The position numbers and the translations under genes were made by a program. From Hippasteria phrygiana (Eukaryota > Echinodermata > Asteroidea > Valvatida > Goniasteridae), in contig JAZGUH010000326.1 in the NCBI GenBank assembly GCA_037893225.1, forward strand, positions 2,170,001 through 2,234,000: DNA of 64,000 nucleotides, written 5' to 3'. Every line of letters begins with the position of its first letter. The first letter of the stretch is position 1. The notes below the pieces were generated by a model. It was not told the origin of the DNA and made no database searches. It saw nothing but the letters and a program-made list of their open reading frames with translations. This document shows, in pieces, positions 25,927 to 37,030 of this stretch.

Positions 25927-26390
25927 ATTCAAACCTCGCAACATTTATTTTCTTCCCGGCCACCATCTGTGTACATATTACCGTCTATTTATTGCTCCAT
26001 GCCTGTCAAATTCTCTGGGGTATGGACTTGCTTTACTTATTCATAATTGCATGAATTATCAACCAAATGCAGTAATGTTGACATGTATGGATAGCTTAGA
26101 TCTGGCGCTACATGTTGCAATCATCGGCGGCTTTTTAGAGTTAAAACTTGTGGAGAAAATTCAAACCTCGCAACATTTATTTTCTTCCCGGCCACCATCT
26201 GTGTACATATTACCGTCTATTTATTGCTCCATGCCTGTCAGATTCCCTGGGGTATAAACTTGCTTTAGTCATTCATAATTGCATAAAATATCAACCAAAT
26301 GCAGTAATTTTGACATGTATGGATAGCTTAGATCTGGCGCTACATGTTGCAATCATCGGCGGCTTCTTAGAGTTAAAACTTGTGGAGAAA
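25927..26390 (+). repeat. Tandem duplication of the H unit (2 x 232 bp)
   Basis: Both units carry the otherwise uncommon CGCAACATTT head. The first (25927) continues with an R3t-type tail (TTCTCTGGGGTATGGAC, GAATTATC); the second (26159) has the normal H tail (GGGTATAAAC, CTTTAGTCATTC). The other region B copies have one H unit here, so B2 gained one unit by unequal exchange within the H/R3t pair. Confidence 0.87.
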
Positions 26391-26622
26391 ATTCAAACCT
26401 CGCAATGTTTATTTTCTTCCCGGCCACCATCTGTGTACATATTACCGTCTATTTATTGCTCCATGCCTGTCAAATTCCCAGGGGTATGGACTTGCTTTAC
26501 TTATTCATAATTGCATAAAATATCAACCAAATGCAGTAATGTTGACATGTATGGATAGCTTAGATCTGGCGCTACATGTTGCAATCATCGGCGGCTTCTT
26601 AGAGTTAAAACTTGTGGAGAAA

Positions 26623-27086
26623 GTTCAAACCTCGCAGTGTTTATTTTCTTCCCGGCCACCATCTGTGTACATATTACCGTCTATTTATTGCTCCATGCCT
26701 GTCAAATTCTCTGGGGTATGGACTTGCTTTACTCATTCACAATTGAATGAAATATCAACCAAATGCAGTAATTTTGACATGTATGGATAGCTTAGATCTG
26801 GCGCTACATGTTGCAATCATCGGCGGCTTCTTAGAGTTAAAACTTGTGGAGAAAGTTCAAACCTCGCAGTGTTTATTTTCTTCCCGGCCACCATCTGTGT
26901 ACATATTACCGTCTATTTATTGCTCCATGCCTGTCAAATTCTCTGGGGTATGGACTTGCTTTACTCATTCACAATTGAATGAAATATCAACCAAATGCAG
27001 TAATTTTGACATGTATGGATAGCTTAGATCTGGCGCTACATGTTGCAATCATCGGCGGCTTCTTAGAGTTAAAACTTGTGGAGAAA
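26623..27086 (+). repeat. R3-R3 doublet diagnostic of module Y
   Basis: Two consecutive 232-bp units share CGCAGTG, TTCTCTGGGG and CACAATTGAATG. In the CACAATTGAATG site the usual TCATAATTGCATG stop-containing word is changed, so a frame runs on for 16 more codons. The same doublet occurs at 36336-36799 and 43735-44198 but not in the X copies. Confidence 0.88.
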
Positions 27087-28242
27087 ATTCAAACCTCGCA
27101 ATGTTTATTTTCTTTCCGGCCAACATCTGTGTACATGTTACCGTCTATTTATTGCTCCATGCATGTCAAATTCCCTAGGGTATGACTTGCTTTACTCATT
27201 CATAATTGCATGAAATATAAACCAAATACAGTAATTTTGACATGTATGGATAGCTTAGATCTGGCGCTACATGTTGCAATTTTCGGCGGCTTCTTAGAGT
27301 TAAAACTTGTGGAGAAAATTCAAACCTCGCAATGTTTATTTTCTTTCAGGCCAACATCTGTGTACATATTACCGTCTATTTATTGCTCCATGCATGTCAA
27401 ATTCCCTGGGGTATGGACTTGCTTTATTCATTCATAATTGCATGAAATATCAACCAAATGCAGTAATTTTGACATATATGGATAGCTTAGATCTGGCGCT
27501 ACATGTTGCAATCATCGGCGGCTTCTTAGAGTTAAAACTTGTGGAGAAAATTCAAACCTCGCAATGTTTATTTTCTTTCCGGCCAACATCTGTGTACATG
27601 TTACCGTCTATTTATTGCTCCATGCATGTCAAATTCCCTGGGGTATGACTTGCTTTACTCATTCATAATTGCATGAAATATAAACCAAATACAGTAATTT
27701 TGACATGTATGGATAGCTTAGATCTGGCGCTACATGTTGTAATTATCGGCGGCTTCTTAGAGTTAAAACTTGTGGAGAAAATTCAAACCTCGCAATGTTT
27801 ATTTTCTTTCCGGCCAACATCTGTGTACATGTTACCGTCTATTTATTGCTCCATGCATGTCAAATTCCCTAGGGTATGACTTGCTTTACTCATTCATAAT
27901 TGCATGAAATATAAACCAAATACAGTAATTTTGACATGTATGGATAGCTTAGATCTGGCGCTACATGTTGTAATTATCGGCGGCTTCTTAGAGTTAAAAC
28001 TTGTGGAGAAAATTCAAACCTCGCAATGTTTATTTTCTTTCCGGCCAACATCTGTGTACATGTTACCGTCTATTTATTGCTCCATGCATGTCAAATTCCC
28101 TGGGGTATGACTTGCTTTACTCATTCATAATTGCATGAAATATAAACCAAATACAGTAATTTTGACATGTATGGATAGCTTAGATCTGGCGCTACATGTT
28201 GTAATTATCGGCGGCTTCTTAGAGTTAAAACTTGTGGAGAAA
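27087..28242 (+). repeat. Five-unit 1156-bp partial copy of the region B start
   Basis: Units F4 F3 F1 F4 F1 (27087, 27318, 27550, 27781, 28012) are repeated at exactly +1156 as 28243, 28474, 28706, 28937, 29168. Both copies hold the CAATTTTCGG, CTTTCAGGCC and GACATATATGG markers. The first copy stops before the P and D units, so it is a truncated region B start, most simply a tandem duplication. Confidence 0.87.
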
Positions 28243-29630
28243 ATTCAAACCTCGCAATGTTTATTTTCTTTCCGGCCAACATCTGTGTACATGTTACCGT
28301 CTATTTATTGCTCCATGCATGTCAAATTCCCTAGGGTATGACTTGCTTTACTCATTCATAATTGCATGAAATATAAACCAAATACAGTAATTTTGACATG
28401 TATGGATAGCTTAGATCTGGCGCTACATGTTGCAATTTTCGGCGGCTTCTTAGAGTTAAAACTTGTGGAGAAAATTCAAACCTCGCAATGTTTATTTTCT
28501 TTCAGGCCAACATCTGTGTACATATTACCGTCTATTTATTGCTCCATGCATGTCAAATTCCCTGGGGTATGGACTTGCTTTATTCATTCATAATTGCATG
28601 AAATATCAACCAAATGCAGTAATTTTGACATATATGGATAGCTTAGATCTGGCGCTACATGTTGCAATCATCGGCGGCTTCTTAGAGTTAAAACTTGTGG
28701 AGAAAATTCAAACCTCGCAATGTTTATTTTCTTTCCGGCCAACATCTGTGTACATGTTACCGTCTATTTATTGCTCCATGCATGTCAAATTCCCTGGGGT
28801 ATGACTTGCTTTACTCATTCATAATTGCATGAAATATAAACCAAATACAGTAATTTTGACATGTATGGATAGCTTAGATCTGGCGCTACATGTTGTAATT
28901 ATCGGCGGCTTCTTAGAGTTAAAACTTGTGGAGAAAATTCAAACCTCGCAATGTTTATTTTCTTTCCGGCCAACATCTGTGTACATGTTACCGTCTATTT
29001 ATTGCTCCATGCATGTCAAATTCCCTAGGGTATGACTTGCTTTACTCATTCATAATTGCATGAAATATAAACCAAATACAGTAATTTTGACATGTATGGA
29101 TAGCTTAGATCTGGCGCTACATGTTGTAATTATCGGCGGCTTCTTAGAGTTAAAACTTGTGGAGAAAATTCAAACCTCGCAATGTTTATTTTCTTTCCGG
29201 CCAACATCTGTGTACATGTTACCGTCTATTTATTGCTCCATGCATGTCAAATTCCCTGGGGTATGACTTGCTTTACTCATTCATAATTGCATGAAATATA
29301 AACCAAATACAGTAATTTTGACATGTATGGATAGCTTAGATCTGGCGCTACATGTTGTAATTATCGGCGGCTTCTTAGAGTTAAAACTTGTGGAGAAAAT
29401 TCAAACCTCGCAATGTTTATTTTCTTTCCGGCCAACATCTGTGTACATATTACCGTCTATTTATTGCTCCATGCATGTCAAATTCCCTGGGGTATGGACT
29501 TCCTTTATTCATTCATAATTGCATGAAATATCAACCAAATGCAGTAATTTTGACATGTATGGATAGCTTAGATCTGGCGCTACATGTTGCAATCATCGGC
29601 GGCTTCTTAGAGTTAAAACTTGTGGAGAAA

Positions 29631-29862
29631 ATTCAAACCTCGCAATGTTTATTTTCTTTCCGGCCAACATCTGTGTACATGTTACCGTCTATTTATTGCT
29701 CCATGCATGTCAAATTCCCTGGGGTATGGACTTGCTTTATTCATTCATAATTGCATGAAATATCAACCAAATGCAGTAATTTTGACATGTATGGATAGCT
29801 TAGATCTGGCGCTACATGTTGTAATTATCGGCGGCTTCTTAGAGTTAAAACTTGTGGAGAAA
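29631..29862 (+). repeat. Hybrid F1/F3 unit marking loss of one unit
   Basis: In B1 and most other copies P is followed by F1 (CATGTTACCG, GGGGTATGAC), then the unit tail with CAGTACTTTTGCCATG, then F3 (CATATTACCG, GGGTATGGAC, CTTTATTC). Here a single unit has the F1 head with CATGTTACCG and the F3 tail, and the CAGTACTTTTGCC marker is gone. This is the expected product of unequal crossing-over between adjacent units, with the junction between about 29685 and 29725. Confidence 0.83.
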
Positions 29863-30087
29863 ATTCAAACCTCGCAATGTTTATTTTCTTTCCGGCCAAC
29901 ATCTGTGTACATATTACCGTCTATTTATTGCTCCTTGCCTGTCAGATTCCCTGGGGTATGAACTTGCTTTACTTATTCATAATTGCATGAAATATCAACC
30001 AAATGCAGTAATTTTGACATGTATGGATAGCTTAGATCTGGCGCTACATGTTGCAATCATCGGTAGCTTCTTAGAGTTGTGGAGAAA
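29863..30087 (+). repeat. 225-bp D unit, copy 3
   Basis: It carries the 7-bp deletion and CGGTAGCTT (30061-30069), and is an F3-head/R2-tail hybrid as in copies 1 and 2. Confidence 0.93.
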
Positions 30088-32404
30088 ATTCAAACCTCGC
30101 AATGTTTATTTTCTTCCCGGCCACCATCTGTGTGCATATTACCTTCTATTTATTGCTCCATGCCTGTCAGATTCCCTGGGGTATGTACTTGCTTTACTTA
30201 TTCATAATTGCATGAAATATCAACCAAATGCAGTAATTTTGACATGTATGGATAGCTTAGATCTGGCGCTACATGTTGCAATCATCGGCGGCTTCCTAGA
30301 GTTAAAACTTGTGGAGCAAGTTCAAACCTCGCAATGTTTATTTTCTTCCCGGCCACCATCTGTGTACATATTACCGTCTATTTATTGCTCCATGCCTGTC
30401 AAATTCTCTGGGGTATGGACTTGCTTTACTTATTCATAATTGCATGAATTATCAACCAAATGCAGTAATGTTGACATGTATGGATAGCTTAGATCTGGCG
30501 CTACATGTTGCAATCATCGGCGGCTTTTTAGAGTTAAAACTTGTGGAGAAAATTCAAACCTCGCAACATTTATTTTCTTCCCGGCCACCATCTGTGTACA
30601 TATTACCGTCTATTTATTGCTCCATGCCTGTCAGATTCCCTGGGGTATAAACTTGCTTTAGTCATTCATAATTGCATAAAATATCAACCAAATGCAGTAA
30701 TTTTGACATGTATGGATAGCTTAGATCTGGCGCTACATGTTGCAATCATCGGCGGCTTCTTAGAGTTAAAACTTGTGGAGAAAATTCAAACCTCGCAATG
30801 TTTATTTTCTTCCCGGCCACCATCTGTGTACATATTACCGTCTATTTATTGCTCCATGCCTGTCAAATTCCCAGGGGTATGGACTTGCTTTACTTATTCA
30901 TAATTGCATAAAATATCAACCAAATGCAGTAATGTTGACATGTATGGATAGCTTAGATCTGGCGCTACATGTTGCAATCATCGGCGGCTTCTTAGAGTTA
31001 AAACTTGTGGAGAAAGTTCAAACCTCGCAGTGTTTATTTTCTTCCCGGCCACCATCTGTGTACATATTACCGTCTATTTATTGCTCCATGCCTGTCAAAT
31101 TCTCTGGGGTATGGACTTGCTTTACTCATTCACAATTGAATGAAATATCAACCAAATGCAGTAATTTTGACATGTATGGATAGCTTAGATCTGGCGCTAC
31201 ATGTTGCAATCATCGGCGGCTTCTTAGAGTTAAAACTTGTGGAGAAAGTTCAAACCTCGCAATGTTTATTTTCTTCCCAGCCACCACTGTGTACATATTA
31301 CCGTCTATTTATTGCTCCATGCCTGTCAGATTCCCTGGGGTATAAACTTGCTTTACTCATTCATAATTGCATAAAATATCAACCAAATGCAGTAATTTTG
31401 ACATGTATGGATAGCTTAGATCTGGCGCTACATGTTGCAATCATCGGCGGCTTCTTAGAGTTAAAACTTGTGGAGAAAATTCAAACCTCGCAATGTTTAT
31501 TTTCTTCCCAGCCACCATCTGTGTACATATTACCGTCTATTTATTGCTCCATGCCTGTCAAATTCCCAGGGGTATGGACTTGCTTTACTCATTCATAATT
31601 GCATAAAATATCAACCAAATGCAGTAATGTTGATATGTATGGATAGCTTAGATCTGGCGCTACATGTTGCAATCATCGGCGGCTTCTTAGAGTTAAAACT
31701 TGTGGAGAAAGTTCAAACCTCGCAATGTTTATTTTCTTCCCGGCCACCATCTGTGTGCATATTACCTTATATTTATTGCTCCATGCCTGTCAAATTCCCT
31801 GGGCTATGACTTGCTTTACTCATTCATAATTGCATGAAATATCAACCAAATTCAGTAATTTTGACATGTATGGATAGCTTAGATCTGGCGCTACATGTTG
31901 CAATCATCGGCGGCTTCTTAGAGTTAAAACTTGTGGAGAAAATTCAAACCTCGCAATGTTTATTTTCTTTCCGGCCAACATCTGTGTACATGTTACCGTC
32001 TATTTATTGCTCCATGCTTGTCAAATTCCCTAGGGTATGGACTTGCTTTACTCATTCACAATTGAATGAAATATCAACCAAATGCAGTAATTTTGACATG
32101 TATGGATAGCTTAGATCTGGCGCTACATGTTGCAATCATCGGCGGCTTCTTAGAGTTAAAACTTGTGGAGAAAGTTCAAACCTCGCAATGTTTATTTTCT
32201 TCCCAGCCACCACTGTGTACATATTACCGTCTATTTATTGCTCCATGCCTGTCAGATTCCCTGGGGTATAAACTTGCTTTACTCATTCATAATTGCATAA
32301 AATATCAACCAAATGCAGTAATTTTGACATGTATGGATAGCTTAGATCTGGCGCTACATGTTGCAATCATCGGCGGCTTCTTAGAGTTAAAACTTGTGGA
32401 GAAA

Positions 32405-34256
32405 ATTCAAACCTCGCAATGTTTATTTTCTTCCCAGCCACCATCTGTGTACATATTACCGTCTATTTATTGCTCCATGCCTGTCAAATTCCCAGGGGTA
32501 TGGACTTGCTTTACTCATTCATAATTGCATAAAATATCAACCAAATGCAGTAATGTTGATATGTATGGATAGCTTAGATCTGGCGCTACATGTTGCAATC
32601 ATCGGCGGCTTCTTAGAGTTAAAACTTGTGGAGAAAATTCAAACCTCGCAATGTTTATTTTCTTTCCGGCCAACATCTGTGTACATGTTACCGTCTATTT
32701 ATTGCTCCATGCATGTCAAATTCCCTAGGGTATGACTTGCTTTACTCATTCATAATTGCATGAAATATAAACCAAATACAGTAATTTTGACATGTATGGA
32801 TAGCTTAGATCTGGCGCTACATGTTGCAATTTTCGGCGGCTTCTTAGAGTTAAAACTTGTGGAGAAAATTCAAACCTCGCAATGTTTATTTTCTTTCAGG
32901 CCAACATCTGTGTACATATTACCGTCTATTTATTGCTCCATGCATGTCAAATTCCCTGGGGTATGGACTTGCTTTATTCATTCATAATTGCATGAAATAT
33001 CAACCAAATGCAGTAATTTTGACATATATGGATAGCTTAGATCTGGCGCTACATGTTGCAATCATCGGCGGCTTCTTAGAGTTAAGACTTGTGGAGAAAA
33101 TTCAAACCTCGCAATGTTTATTTTCTTTCCGGCCAACATCTGTGTACATGTTACCGTCTATTTATTGCTCCATGCATGTCAAATTCCCTGGGGTATGACT
33201 TGCTTTACTCATTCATAATTGCATGAAATATAAACCAAATACAGTAATTTTGACATGTATGGATAGCTTAGATCTGGCGCTACATGTTGTAATCATCGGC
33301 GGCTTCTTAGAGTTAAAACTTGTGGAGAAAATTCAAACCTCGCAATGTTTATTTTCTTCCCAGCCACCATCTGTGTACATATTACCGTCTATTTATTGCT
33401 CCATGCCTGTCAAATTCCCAGGGGTATGGACTTGCTTTACTCATTCATAATTGCATAAAATATCAACCAAATGCAGTAATGTTGATATGTATGGATAGCT
33501 TAGATCTGGCGCTACATGTTGCAATCATCGGCGGCTTCTTAGAGTTAAAACTTGTGGAGAAAATTCAAACCTCGCAATGTTTATTTTCTTTCCGGCCAAC
33601 ATCTGTGTACATGTTACCGTCTATTTATTGCTCCATGCATGTCAAATTCCCTAGGGTATGACTTGCTTTACTCATTCATAATTGCATGAAATATAAACCA
33701 AATACAGTAATTTTGACATGTATGGATAGCTTAGATCTGGCGCTACATGTTGCAATTTTCGGCGGCTTCTTAGAGTTAAAACTTGTGGAGAAAATTCAAA
33801 CCTCGCAATGTTTATTTTCTTTCAGGCCAACATCTGTGTACATATTACCGTCTATTTATTGCTCCATGCATGTCAAATTCCCTGGGGTATGGACTTGCTT
33901 TATTCATTCATAATTGCATGAAATATCAACCAAATGCAGTAATTTTGACATATATGGATAGCTTAGATCTGGCGCTACATGTTGCAATCATCGGCGGCTT
34001 CTTAGAGTTAAGACTTGTGGAGAAAATTCAAACCTCGCAATGTTTATTTTCTTTCCGGCCAACATCTGTGTACATGTTACCGTCTATTTATTGCTCCATG
34101 CATGTCAAATTCCCTGGGGTATGACTTGCTTTACTCATTCATAATTGCATGAAATATAAACCAAATACAGTAATTTTGACATGTATGGATAGCTTAGATC
34201 TGGCGCTACATGTTGTAATTATCGGCGGCTTCTTAGAGTTAAAACTTGTGGAGAAA
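32405..34256 (+). repeat. Tandem duplication of 926 bp (Q-F4-F3-F1) with a readable junction
   Basis: Units 32405, 32637, 32868, 33100 are repeated at +926 as 33331, 33563, 33794, 34026. Both copies share the private change GTTAAGACTT (33081-33090 and 34007-34016), so the event came after that mutation. The junction lies in the tail of the unit at 33100: the sequence begins as the TTGTAATTATC form and continues as the CAATCATCGG form, giving TTGTAATCATCGG at about 33287-33299, a combination I did not see elsewhere. Judged from this junction, the duplicated segment runs from about 32365 to about 34217 in two copies. Confidence 0.88.
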
Positions 34257-37030
34257 ATTCAAACCTCGCAATGTTTATTTTCTTTCCGGCCAACATCTGT
34301 GTACATGTTACCGTCTATTTATTGCTCCATGCATGTCAAATTCCCTGGGGTATGACTTGCTTTACTCATTCATAATTGCATGAAATATAAACCAAATACA
34401 GTAATTTTGACATGTATGGATAGCTTAGATCTGGCGCTACATGTTGTAATTATCGGCGGCTTCTTAGAGTTAAAACTTGTGGAGAAAATTCAAACCTCGC
34501 AATGTTTATTTTCTTTCCGGCCAACATCTGTGTACATATTACCGTCTATTTATTGCTCCATGCATGTCAAATTCCCTGGGGTATGGACTTCCTTTATTCA
34601 TTCATAATTGCATGAAATATCAACCAAATGCAGTAATTTTGACATGTATGGATAGCTTAGATCTGGCGCTACATGTTGCAATCATCGGCGGCTTCTTAGA
34701 GTTAAAACTTGTGGAGAAAATTCAAACCTCGCAATGTTTATTTTCTTTCCGGCCAACATCTGTGTACATGTTACCGTCTATTTATTGCTCCATGCATGTC
34801 AAATTCCCTGGGGTATGACTTGCTTTACTCATTCATAATTGCATGAAATATAAACCAAATACAGTACTTTTGCCATGTATGGATAGCTTAGATCTGGCGC
34901 TACATGTTGTAATTATCGGCGGCTTCTTAGAGTTAAAACTTGTGGAGAAAATTCAAACCTCGCAATGTTTATTTTCTTTCCGGCCAACATCTGTGTACAT
35001 ATTACCGTCTATTTATTGCTCCATGCATGTCAAATTCCCTGGGGTATGGACTTGCTTTATTCATTCATAATTGCATGAAATATCAACCAAATGCAGTAAT
35101 TTTGACATGTATGGATAGCTTAGATCTGGCGCTACATGTTGTAATTATCGGCGGCTTCTTAGAGTTAAAACTTGTGGAGAAAATTCAAACCTCGCAATGT
35201 TTATTTTCTTTCCGGCCAACATCTGTGTACATATTACCGTCTATTTATTGCTCCTTGCCTGTCAGATTCCCTGGGGTATGAACTTGCTTTACTTATTCAT
35301 AATTGCATGAAATATCAACCAAATGCAGTAATTTTGACATGTATGGATAGCTTAGATCTGGCGCTACATGTTGCAATCATCGGTAGCTTCTTAGAGTTGT
35401 GGAGAAAATTCAAACCTCGCAATGTTTATTTTCTTCCCGGCCACCATCTGTGTGCATATTACCTTCTATTTATTGCTCCATGCCTGTCAGATTCCCTGGG
35501 GTATGTACTTGCTTTACTTATTCATAATTGCATGAAATATCAACCAAATGCAGTAATTTTGACATGTATGGATAGCTTAGATCTGGCGCTACATGTTGCA
35601 ATCATCGGCGGCTTCCTAGAGTTAAAACTTGTGGAGAAAGTTCAAACCTCGCAATGTTTATTTTCTTCCCGGCCACCATCTGTGTACATATTACCGTCTA
35701 TTTATTGCTCCATGCCTGTCAAATTCTCTGGGGTATGGACTTGCTTTACTTATTCATAATTGCATGAATTATCAACCAAATGCAGTAATGTTGACATGTA
35801 TGGATAGCTTAGATCTGGCGCTACATGTTGCAATCATCGGCGGCTTTTTAGAGTTAAAACTTGTGGAGAAAATTCAAACCTCGCAACATTTATTTTCTTC
35901 CCGGCCACCATCTGTGTACATATTACCGTCTATTTATTGCTCCATGCCTGTCAGATTCCCTGGGGTATAAACTTGCTTTAGTCATTCATAATTGCATAAA
36001 ATATCAACCAAATGCAGTAATTTTGACATGTATGGATAGCTTAGATCTGGCGCTACATGTTGCAATCATCGGCGGCTTCTTAGAGTTAAAACTTGTGGAG
36101 AAAATTCAAACCTCGCAATGTTTATTTTCTTCCCGGCCACCATCTGTGTACATATTACCGTCTATTTATTGCTCCATGCCTGTCAAATTCCCAGGGGTAT
36201 GGACTTGCTTTACTTATTCATAATTGCATAAAATATCAACCAAATGCAGTAATGTTGACATGTATGGATAGCTTAGATCTGGCGCTACATGTTGCAATCA
36301 TCGGCGGCTTCTTAGAGTTAAAACTTGTGGAGAAAGTTCAAACCTCGCAGTGTTTATTTTCTTCCCGGCCACCATCTGTGTACATATTACCGTCTATTTA
36401 TTGCTCCATGCCTGTCAAATTCTCTGGGGTATGGACTTGCTTTACTCATTCACAATTGAATGAAATATCAACCAAATGCAGTAATTTTGACATGTATGGA
36501 TAGCTTAGATCTGGCGCTACATGTTGCAATCATCGGCGGCTTCTTAGAGTTAAAACTTGTGGAGAAAGTTCAAACCTCGCAGTGTTTATTTTCTTCCCGG
36601 CCACCATCTGTGTACATATTACCGTCTATTTATTGCTCCATGCCTGTCAAATTCTCTGGGGTATGGACTTGCTTTACTCATTCACAATTGAATGAAATAT
36701 CAACCAAATGCAGTAATTTTGACATGTATGGATAGCTTAGATCTGGCGCTACATGTTGCAATCATCGGCGGCTTCTTAGAGTTAAAACTTGTGGAGAAAG
36801 TTCAAACCTCGCAATGTTTATTTTCTTCCCGGCCACCATCTGTGTGCATATTACCTTATATTTATTGCTCCATGCCTGTCAAATTCCCTGGGCTATGACT
36901 TGCTTTACTCATTCATAATTGCATGAAATATCAACCAAATTCAGTAATTTTGACATGTATGGATAGCTTAGATCTGGCGCTACATGTTGCAATCATCGGC
37001 GGCTTCTTAGAGTTAAAACTTGTGGAGAAA
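33563..37030 (+). repeat. Region B, copy B4: 15 units, 3468 bp (module Y)
   Basis: Class order: F4 F3 F1 F1 P F1 F3 D R2v R3t H M R3 R3 R1'. It matches 40962 to about 44430 at a constant offset of 7399 bp through the first fifteen units. The R3-R3 doublet and GTGGAGAAAG before R3t identify module Y. It ends on an R1' unit that joins directly to an F4 unit. Confidence 0.86.
35183..35407 (+). repeat. 225-bp D unit, copy 4
   Basis: The 7-bp deletion and CGGTAGCTTC (35381-35390) are present, with an F3 head and R2 tail. Confidence 0.93.

Larger units (their letters stand above)
23618..27086 (+). repeat. Region B, copy B2: 15 units, 3469 bp (module Y)
   Basis: Class order: F4 F3 F1 F1 P F1 F3 D R2v R3t H H M R3 R3. 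Module Y differs from X in having GTGGAGAAAG before R3t and two R3 units in a row (26623, 26855). Here the A-derived L-Q module is absent, and R3 joins the next F4 directly. An extra H-type unit is present (see 25927). Confidence 0.86.
28243..32636 (+). repeat. Region B, copy B3: 19 units, 4394 bp (module X)
   Basis: Class order: F4 F3 F1 F4 F1 P F1/F3 D R2v R3t H M R3 L Q R1' F2 L Q. From 29863 to about 33080 it follows 20844 to about 24060 at a constant offset of 9019 bp, including the GTGGAGCAAG variant before R3t. It is one unit shorter than B1 because two F units have merged (see 29631). Confidence 0.87.
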
